DNA of 11,814 nt, taken from Arthrobacter sp. (lineage in GTDB: Bacteria; Actinomycetota; Actinomycetes; Actinomycetales; Micrococcaceae). Location: assembly GCA_025464925.1 (NCBI GenBank), contig JAODMS010000112.1:1-11814 (forward strand). Direction: 5' to 3'. The position numbers and the translations under genes are program-made. This document shows positions 6,875 to 11,814 of the stretch, in pieces (position 1 is the stretch's first letter; every line of letters starts with the position of its first letter). The notes beneath the pieces are model-generated. The model was not told the origin of the DNA. It searched no databases and worked only from the letters and a program-made list of their open reading frames with translations.

Positions 6875-7114
6875 GTGCCCTGCCCGGCCTTCGACCGCGA
6901 TCCGGCGAACCGCGCGGCGTCGGGGGTGACGGCGCACCGGATCAGCCGGCCTGTGGATGACCCCCGCTACGTGCTGGTCGAACTCGACTTCGGGCAGCCC
7001 GGGCAGGCTGAAGCTTTCCTGGCCAAGCTGCAGGCGACGGTCTGGAACTCCCCCGACACCGCTCCCGCCCTTCTGGGGGCTCCGAAAACCCGGATCCTGG
7101 AGTCCGCACTCTGA
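6875..7114 (+). pseudogene. N-terminally truncated small conserved protein (remnant)
   Basis: The 79-codon frame from a GTG at 6875 reads FDRDPANRAASG, then HRISRPVDDPRYVLVELDF, then QAEAFLAKLQ and a final TRILESAL. This resembles the body and C-terminus of a roughly 95-residue conserved bacterial family of ferredoxin-like, monooxygenase-like small proteins. In that family the FD pair is normally preceded by about 15 residues of a first beta strand and a V-x-DF-x-x-W type motif. Here that part is absent: the residues before FD are unrelated (VPCPA), and an in-frame TAG lies at 6866-6868. None of the three forward frames back to the moaD stop restores it. It is therefore probably a broken copy, although translation of a short form from the GTG cannot be excluded. 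The family name is from memory and uncertain; the function is unknown. Confidence 0.55.
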
Positions 7115-7139
7115 CGGCACGCGCGTCACGCCGCCGCCG

Positions 7140-7322
7140 TTCCGGCCCGAGATGGGGCTCCTCGCCGGTCAGGTCGTAGTCCACATAGTCCTCCACCAGC
7201 GGGCTCCAGTCCGCGCAGAAAGCCGGGTGCTGCTTCCAGAAAGTGCGGTAAACCTCCCGGCTGGGGAACGTGGCGTTGAGCCGTTCAGCCGCGGGGCCCA
7301 GCACCGCGGAAGGTGATTCAGA
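7140..7322 (-). pseudogene. Internal fragment of an alpha/beta hydrolase (remnant)
   Basis: On the minus strand, about 60 codons read AVLGPAAERLNATFPSREVY, then FWKQHPAFCADWSPLVEDYV, then DYDLTGEEPHL. This strongly resembles the cap/lid region of alpha/beta-hydrolase-fold proteins. Neither the N-terminal nucleophile-elbow part nor the C-terminal Asp/His part is present. Upstream an in-frame TAA occurs at 7323-7325. Downstream of about 7140 the frame continues only as Arg-rich shadow sequence of the opposite-strand remnant. A GTG at 7304 would allow a nominal 120-codon frame, but only its first half looks like real protein. I read it as a both-ends-truncated pseudogene fragment left by deletion or recombination. 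Confidence 0.5.
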
Positions 7323-7489
7323 TTACGGCACATCTAGAATGCGGGCTCGGGCATGTCATCGCGTTTCAAGCGCAGCTTTCCAACGAAACCGCAACGGTCC
7401 GCAGATCAGGAAAGCCATAGCGCGCGGCGGCGAGTGGGGACGAGAATGGGCACGTGCCAACCCTTCGCGCGAGCGGGGACAGCGACGCG
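7323..7489 (+). promoter_or_regulatory. Upstream region of the MFS gene with a possible -10 box
   Basis: This gap separates the hydrolase remnant from the MFS start. TAGAAT at 7335-7340 is a plausible -10 element, but no good -35 box is present at the right spacing, and a start there would leave a leader of about 140 bases. GTG at 7454 extends the MFS frame by 12 codons as an alternative start. I see no hairpin of note and no regulator gene. Confidence 0.25.
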
Positions 7490-8764
7490 ATGAACTCCGC
7501 CTCCTGCAAGATTCAGCGCATCTACCTCACGTTGACGCTGGGCAACACCCTGGCGGCCTCGTTCATCTGGGGAATCAACACGCTCTTCCTGCTGGATGCC
7601 GGACTGAGCAACCTCGAGGCCTTTGCCGCCAACGCCTTCTTCACGGCCGGTATGGTGCTGTTCGAGGTGCCCACCGGAGTGATTGCCGACGGGTGGGGGC
7701 GCCGCGTTTCGTTCCTCCTGGGCACCGTGACCCTGGCGGCATCGACCTACCTCTACTACCTGCTCTGGCAGCTTTCCGCCCCGTTCTGGTCATGGGCGGT
7801 GGTGTCGGTCCTGCTCGGCCTCGGCTTCACCTTCTTCTCGGGCGCGGTCGAGGCCTGGCTCGTCGACGCGTTGCGCTTCTCGGGATACGAAGGCGGGTTC
7901 GAGCCGGTGCTCGGACGCGGACAGATGGTGTCGGGCGTCGCGATGCTCGGCGGTTCAGTGGCCGGCGGCGTGCTCGCGCAGGCCACCGACCTCGGCGTGC
8001 CGTTTCTGCTGCGCGTGGGCGTACTGGTGGCCATGTTCATTGTGGCTTTTTGGCTTATGCACGACGTCGGTTTCACCCCCGAACGCTCCCCTCATCCCCT
8101 CCGGGCAACCCGGGCCGTACTCTCCGCCTCGGTCGAGAACGGCTTGAAGAACCCGCCGGTACGTTATCTGATGCTGGCCGCCCCGTTCAGCGCCGGCGTC
8201 GGGATGTACGTGTTCTACGCCCTGCAGCCGTACCTCCTTGAGCTCTTCGGCGACTCCCGTGCATACTCCGTGGCGGGCTTGGCTGCGGCAATCGTCGCCG
8301 GAGCGGAAGTGCTCGGCGGCTGGATCGCGCCGCGCATCCGGCGCCTCGTCCGCAAGCGCACGACGGTGTTGATTCTGAGCAGTCTCGGCAGCTCCCTGAT
8401 TCTGGTGGCGCTCGGGTTCACCCGGGTGTTCTGGGTTGCCTTGGTGCTGTTGGCGCTCTGGGCTTTGGTCTCCTCGGCGGGCACCCCGGTGCGGCAGGCC
8501 TATCTGAACGACATGATCGCCTCGAAACAACGGGCAACCGTGCTCAGCTTCGACTCACTCATGGGATCAAGCGGTGGCGTGGTGGTGCAGCCGGCGCTCG
8601 GTCGGGCGGCCGACGTGTCCGGCTACCCGGCGTCGCTGGCAATCGGCGGCGTGATCGAGTTGATCGCGGTGCCGTTCCTGCTGGCGAGCCGGCGGCAGCA
8701 CCCCCTGGCCGACCAGGCGAACGCCCCGACCGGCGCGCCGAACGCGGAGTCCCAGCCGTCATAG
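7490..8764 (+). CDS. MFS transporter, probable drug/metabolite efflux
   Basis: Integral membrane protein of 424 residues with about 12 hydrophobic segments, the normal size for the major facilitator superfamily. The first helix pair is followed by FEVPTGVIADGWGRRVSFLLG (within 58-78). This contains the MFS motif-A loop G-x-x-x-D-x-x-GRR, preceded by the E-x-PTG signature common in DHA3-like exporters of the macrolide/tetracycline type. A related loop recurs in the second half (IAPRIRRLVRKR). It is therefore likely a proton-driven exporter; the substrate cannot be told. The start is ambiguous: the ATG at 7490 has a poor GCGGGG about 11 bases upstream, while GTG at 7454 would add 12 polar residues. 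The gene stands alone, between gene remnants on one side and a convergent gene on the other, which suggests an accessory acquisition. The C-terminal tail is polar. Confidence 0.88.
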   Translation: MNSASCKIQRIYLTLTLGNTLAASFIWGINTLFLLDAGLSNLEAFAANAFFTAGMVLFEVPTGVIADGWGRRVSFLLGTVTLAASTYLYYLLWQLSAPFWSWAVVSVLLGLGFTFFSGAVEAWLVDALRFSGYEGGFEPVLGRGQMVSGVAMLGGSVAGGVLAQATDLGVPFLLRVGVLVAMFIVAFWLMHDVGFTPERSPHPLRATRAVLSASVENGLKNPPVRYLMLAAPFSAGVGMYVFYALQPYLLELFGDSRAYSVAGLAAAIVAGAEVLGGWIAPRIRRLVRKRTTVLILSSLGSSLILVALGFTRVFWVALVLLALWALVSSAGTPVRQAYLNDMIASKQRATVLSFDSLMGSSGGVVVQPALGRAADVSGYPASLAIGGVIELIAVPFLLASRRQHPLADQANAPTGAPNAESQPS

Positions 8765-8805
8765 GCGTTGGGTATCGTCTGAGCAGCGACACCACCGGGC
8801 ACCGC

Positions 8806-9291
8806 TCAGGCCGGGACGGCGGTGCCCTCCGGCACCCGCTGGCAGACCGAGGTCATGAACGGGGTGAAGTCAATTGCCCGGCCCAGCCGGAGCCCGGCGG
8901 CATGCGTCAGCACGGCGCCGTCCACCTGGAAAGTGTGCCGCGCCGTTCCTCGTCCGCTGCGCCGCTCCACGGTCAGGATGCCCTCCTGCCAGCTGGCGCG
9001 GGCGGGTGCCTCCGGCGGCAGGCCCATGCTGTTCACGTGATACCAGAGGGTGTCGGGACGGTTCGGATCCACGGTGAACACCCCATGGCCTTCGGTGTGG
9101 CTACCGTCAGCGCCGGTGTGGCGGTAACTGGCGGCGACGGCGAGCCCGGCAGCCGCGCGGGCAAAGGAAATCGCGACGTCGGCAGAGCGCGCCGGCCCCC
9201 ACGCCGTCGCCTCCCACCGCGTGATACCGGTCCAGTGCCCCAGGAAAACTTCCAGCGCCTGATTCGCATTGCGTGGAAGCAGCTGGCCCAT
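8806..9291 (-). CDS. Conserved protein of unknown function, DUF1579-like
   Basis: Small soluble protein of 161 residues with no signal peptide or membrane segment. It has regularly spaced aromatic and hydrophobic beta-strand motifs: FLGHWTG (16-22), TAWGPARSADV (29-39), SYRHTGADGSHTEGHGVFTV (55-74), DTLWYHVNSMG (80-90), ILTVER (105-110) and a final FTPFMTSVCQRV (142-153). This fits a DUF1579/lipocalin-like beta-barrel, but the assignment is by eye and the function is unknown. The ATG at 9291 is well supported by GGGAGG four bases upstream. It follows the M16 peptidase on the same strand after 108 bases and converges on the MFS gene (41-base gap). It may be in the peptidase transcript. Confidence 0.8.
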   Translation of the reverse strand: MGQLLPRNANQALEVFLGHWTGITRWEATAWGPARSADVAISFARAAAGLAVAASYRHTGADGSHTEGHGVFTVDPNRPDTLWYHVNSMGLPPEAPARASWQEGILTVERRSGRGTARHTFQVDGAVLTHAAGLRLGRAIDFTPFMTSVCQRVPEGTAVPA

Positions 9292-9399
9292 GGTTCCTCC
9301 CGAATGACCCCGCCACCATCATCACGCCCGGTTCCCCGGGCTGTAAAGGGGCGCCGTCCCGGCACAGAAGGTTCCAGCCGGAAGGCCAGTGCCGGACGG

Positions 9400-10743
9400 T
9401 CAGAGACCGAAGGTATCCGTTTCCTCGAAGGGGCCGACCACGGTGACGGTCCGCGGGGCGGCCGCGAGTTCACGGGCGAGCTCCTGGACCTCGGCCGCGG
9501 TGACGGCCTTGATCTGGCGCAGGGTCTCGTCAATGTCCTGGTATTCGCCGGACACCAGCTCGGCGCGGCCCAGCCGGGACATCCGCGATCCGGTGTCCTC
9601 CAGGGCCAACACGATGCCGCCGCAGAGCTGCCCCACGGCCTTGCGGAGCTCTTCGTCGGAAATGCCGTCCTCGGCGAGCTTGTCCAGTTCGGCGCCCAGG
9701 AGATCGATGACCTGCCGGACTTTTGACGGCGTGCAGCCGGCGTACATGCCAAAGTAGCCGGCGTCGGCGTAGGAGGACGCAAAGGAGTAGGTCGAGTAGA
9801 CGAGCCCGCGCTTCTCCCGGATTTCCTGGAACAACCGCGAGGACATGCCTCCGCCCAGCACCGCGTTGAGCACGCTCATGACGAAGCGGCGGCCGTCGGT
9901 GGCGACCAGCGAGGGGCAGCCCATGATGATGTTGGCCTGTTCGACCGGTCGCTTGACCACATGCAGGCCCGCAGTGCCCGTGATTTCCGCGCGCTCGGTG
10001 GACCGGCGCTGCACCGGGGCGGTGTCAGGCTCAAGCCCCCAGCCGGCGGCGTGGAGGGCGTCCACGACGAGCCCGCAGACGACGTCGTGGTCCAGTCCCC
10101 CGGCGGCGGTGATGACGAGTTCGTCGGGCCGGTAGTAGCGGCGGTAGTGGTCCCAGACGGAGTCGCGGGCAACGGCGCGGATGGCATCAGGTGTCCCGCC
10201 GATCGGACGGCCGAGCGGATGGGTCCCCAGGACGGCAGCGACAAAGTTCTCGTGCGCCACGTCGGTGGGGTCGTCGCTGTCCATCGCGATCTCTTCGAGG
10301 ATGACGTCGCGTTCCTGTTCCATCTCCTGCGGATCCAGTACGGCGCCGGTGATGATGTCCGCTATGTCGTCAATCGCCATCGGCAGGTCGGTGTCCAGTA
10401 CTCGGGCGAAGTAGCAGGTGCTTTCCTTCGCGGTGGCGGCATTCGATTCCCCGCCGACCTCGTCGAAGGCGGAGGCGATTTCCAGGGCGGTGCGGCGCTT
10501 GGTCCCTTTGAACAGCAGGTGTTCCAGGAAATGGGTGGAGCCGTGCTGTCCGGGGGCTTCGTCGCGCGAGCCCACCGCCACCCAGAAGCCGATGGTGGCC
10601 GAGCGCTGGCCGGGCATGGCCTCGGTCAGTACGCGGACGCCGCCGGGCAGCACCGAACGGCGCACCTCCGAACCGCCGTCGGCTCCGTGGATCAGGGTGT
10701 CAGCATGCTGGTTCTGCTCTAGCGGCAGGGGTACGACAGTCAT
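9400..10743 (-). CDS. M16-family zinc metallopeptidase (processing-peptidase-like)
   Basis: Insulinase/mitochondrial-processing-peptidase-type protease of 447 residues, the usual size of single-chain bacterial M16B proteins, with two homologous halves. The inverted zinc motif is HFLEH (71-75, His71, Glu74, His75). The third zinc ligand is expected at Glu151, in ERDVILEEIAM. Other hallmarks are GSRDE (59-63), the NAATAKESTCYFA segment (101-113), and the second-half Gly-rich LGGGMSSRLFQEIREKRGLVY. The ATG at 10743 is preferred over an adjacent upstream TTG because GAAAGG lies six bases before it. Its substrate is unknown. It lies downstream of pnp, separated by a hairpin, an order often seen in actinobacteria, where the gene is sometimes called pepR. 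The catalytic set is complete, so it should be active. Confidence 0.94.
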   Translation of the reverse strand: MTVVPLPLEQNQHADTLIHGADGGSEVRRSVLPGGVRVLTEAMPGQRSATIGFWVAVGSRDEAPGQHGSTHFLEHLLFKGTKRRTALEIASAFDEVGGESNAATAKESTCYFARVLDTDLPMAIDDIADIITGAVLDPQEMEQERDVILEEIAMDSDDPTDVAHENFVAAVLGTHPLGRPIGGTPDAIRAVARDSVWDHYRRYYRPDELVITAAGGLDHDVVCGLVVDALHAAGWGLEPDTAPVQRRSTERAEITGTAGLHVVKRPVEQANIIMGCPSLVATDGRRFVMSVLNAVLGGGMSSRLFQEIREKRGLVYSTYSFASSYADAGYFGMYAGCTPSKVRQVIDLLGAELDKLAEDGISDEELRKAVGQLCGGIVLALEDTGSRMSRLGRAELVSGEYQDIDETLRQIKAVTAAEVQELARELAAAPRTVTVVGPFEETDTFGL

Positions 10744-10802
10744 CAAGGCCTTTCAGTAAACACGTGCCAAATCTGCCTGCAATCGTACCAGCGGCTTAAC
10801 GC

Positions 10803-10838
10803 CGGCGGGGCCGGTGGAATGATCCGCCGGCCCCGCCG
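10803..10838 (-). terminator. 15-bp GC hairpin downstream of pnp
   Basis: Bases 10803-10817 pair with 10824-10838 over 15 bp with a single G:U-type wobble and a 6-base loop (10818-10823). It lies 45 bases after the pnp stop and about 60 bases before the M16 peptidase start, on the strand both genes use. On the minus strand no T-run follows, so it would be an actinobacterial-type terminator without a U-tract, or an mRNA-stabilising or processing structure. Confidence 0.55.
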
Positions 10839-10883
10839 TTTCTAGCTGTCCTGTCCTAGCCGTGCAGCGGGCTGCAGCGCGAA

Positions 10884-11814
10884 CTACTCGCCGGACTCCT
10901 CAACGAGCTCGGCCTCGTCTGCGCCTTCCCCGTCAGCCACTACGGGAGACAGGGAGAGCTTGCCGCGGTCGTCGATCTTGGTGATTTCCACCTGGATCTT
11001 CTGGCCGACGGAGACGACGTCCTCGACGTTGTCAACGCGCTTGCCAGCGGCGAGCTTGCGCAGCTCGGAGATGTGCAGCAGGCCGTCCTTGCCCGGGGTC
11101 AGCGAAACGAAGGCGCCAAAGGTCGTGGTCTTGACGACCGTGCCCAGGTACCGCTCGCCGATTTCCGGAAGCTGCGGGTTGGCGATGGCGTTGATCGCTG
11201 ACCGTGCTGCGTCGGCGGACGGGCCGTTCGTGGCGCCGATGTAGACCGTGCCGTCGTCCTCGATCGAGATGTCGGCGCCGGTGTCTTCCTGGATCTGGTT
11301 GATCATCTTGCCCTTGGGCCCAATGACCTCGCCGATCTTGTCTACCGGGATCTTGACCGCGATGACGCGCGGCGCGAACTCGGAAAGCTCGTCCGGGGTG
11401 TCGATCGCCGAGTTGAGAACGTCCAGGATGTGCAGGCGGGCTTCGCGGGCCTGCTTCAGGGCGGCTGCCAGGACCGAGGCCGGAATGCCGTCGAGCTTGG
11501 TGTCCAGCTGGATGGCCGTAACGAACTCGGAGGTACCGGCAACCTTGAAGTCCATGTCGCCGAAGGCATCTTCGGCGCCGAGGATATCGGTCAGGGCGGC
11601 GTAGCGGGTCTGGCCGTCAACCTGGTCGGAGACCAGGCCCATGGCGATACCGGCGACGGCGGCCTTCAGCGGCACACCTGCATTGAGCAGGGACAGCGTG
11701 GAGGCGCAGACGGAACCCATCGACGTCGAACCGTTGGAGCTGAGGGCCTCAGACACCTGGCGGATCGCGTAGGGGAATTCCTCGCGGGTCGGCAGCACCG
11801 GCATGATGGCCCGC
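10884..11814 (-). CDS. pnp: Polyribonucleotide nucleotidyltransferase (PNPase), C-terminal part
   Basis: 3'-to-5' phosphorolytic exoribonuclease of RNA decay, normally a trimer in the cytoplasm. Only the last 309 codons are here; the frame runs open through the right edge (RAIMPVLP at the boundary), so the true start is outside the window. Present are the end of the second RNase-PH core domain with [14 protein letters not shown] and [12 protein letters not shown], then the KH domain with [19 protein letters not shown], then the S1 RNA-binding domain ([20 protein letters not shown], then [10 protein letters not shown]). A short acidic tail ends in ESGE. No damage is seen in the visible part. 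It precedes the M16 peptidase on the same strand. Confidence 0.97.
   Translation of the reverse strand, partial: RAIMPVLPTREEFPYAIRQVSEALSSNGSTSMGSVCASTLSLLNAGVPLKAAVAGIAMGLVSDQVDGQTRYAALTDILGAEDAFGDMDFKVAGTSEFVTAIQLDTKLDGIPASVLAAALKQAREARLHILDVLNSAIDTPDELSEFAPRVIAVKIPVDKIGEVIGPKGKMINQIQEDTGADISIEDDGTVYIGATNGPSADAARSAINAIANPQLPEIGERYLGTVVKTTTFGAFVSLTPGKDGLLHISELRKLAAGKRVDNVEDVVSVGQKIQVEITKIDDRGKLSLSPVVADGEGADEAELVEESGE

Noticed and set aside
6942..7139. C-terminal half of the minus-strand frame beyond the hydrolase fragment
   Set aside because: It is Arg/Pro-rich and exactly antisense to the conserved body of the truncated plus-strand protein, so it does not belong to the hydrolase.
8779..8809. 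Possible bidirectional terminator between the MFS gene and the DUF1579-like gene
   Set aside because: Only a 6-bp stem with a 19-base loop, overlapping the stop codon of the minus-strand gene. Too weak to call.
9326..9341. GCCCGG/CCGGGC hairpin after the M16 peptidase gene
   Set aside because: Six bp with a 4-base loop and no T-run; expected by chance in DNA this GC-rich.
10755..10782. TTGCAG-16-TTTACT as a promoter for the M16 peptidase
   Set aside because: The boxes match loosely, and the implied start would leave almost no leader and remove the GAAAGG ribosome site. Alternative hexamers are equally likely.

Overview
This is high-GC DNA with the codon habits, leaderless-type starts and gene order of an actinobacterium. 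The molybdenum-cofactor proteins and the pnp / M16 peptidase / dapB neighbourhood suggest Micrococcales, most likely an Arthrobacter-like Micrococcaceae. That placement is an inference from sequence style, not a database match.

Left part, minus strand. A compact molybdenum cofactor (Moco) operon runs right to left: a membrane-anchored sulfite-oxidase-family molybdoenzyme (5278 to 3665), moeA, moaC, a moaB/mogA-type gene and moaE, then dapB (784 to 26), a housekeeping lysine/peptidoglycan gene. From moeA to moaE each gene overlaps the next by 4 to 13 bases, so translation is probably coupled. A strong hairpin separates moaE from dapB.

Middle, plus strand. moaA and moaD are transcribed divergently from the molybdoenzyme. 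Both divergent genes appear to start leaderless, each with a TAnnnT -10 box ending exactly six bases before its start codon. Together the two arms encode cPMP synthesis (MoaA, MoaC), molybdopterin synthase (MoaD, MoaE), molybdopterin adenylylation (MoaB/Mog) and molybdate insertion (MoeA). No mobA, moeB or modABC is in the window. The set matches the Mo-MPT cofactor that a sulfite-oxidase-type enzyme uses without a nucleotide.

Between moaD and about 7330 lies a scar-like stretch. It holds an N-terminally truncated small conserved protein (plus strand) and an internal fragment of an alpha/beta hydrolase (minus strand), both apparently dead. After it comes an intact MFS efflux-type transporter (plus strand).

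Right part, minus strand. In transcription order there is the 3' part of pnp (cut by the window edge), a hairpin terminator, an M16 zinc peptidase, and a small DUF1579-like protein that converges on the MFS gene. As I recall, pnp, the M16 peptidase and dapB lie close together in many actinobacteria. Here about 8.6 kb of molybdenum genes, remnants and a transporter separate the peptidase from dapB.

I see no rRNA, tRNA, CRISPR array, insertion sequence or clearly novel system. The most distinctive items are the molybdoenzyme with four membrane helices followed by an internal twin-arginine motif, the paired leaderless starts, and the two gene remnants.
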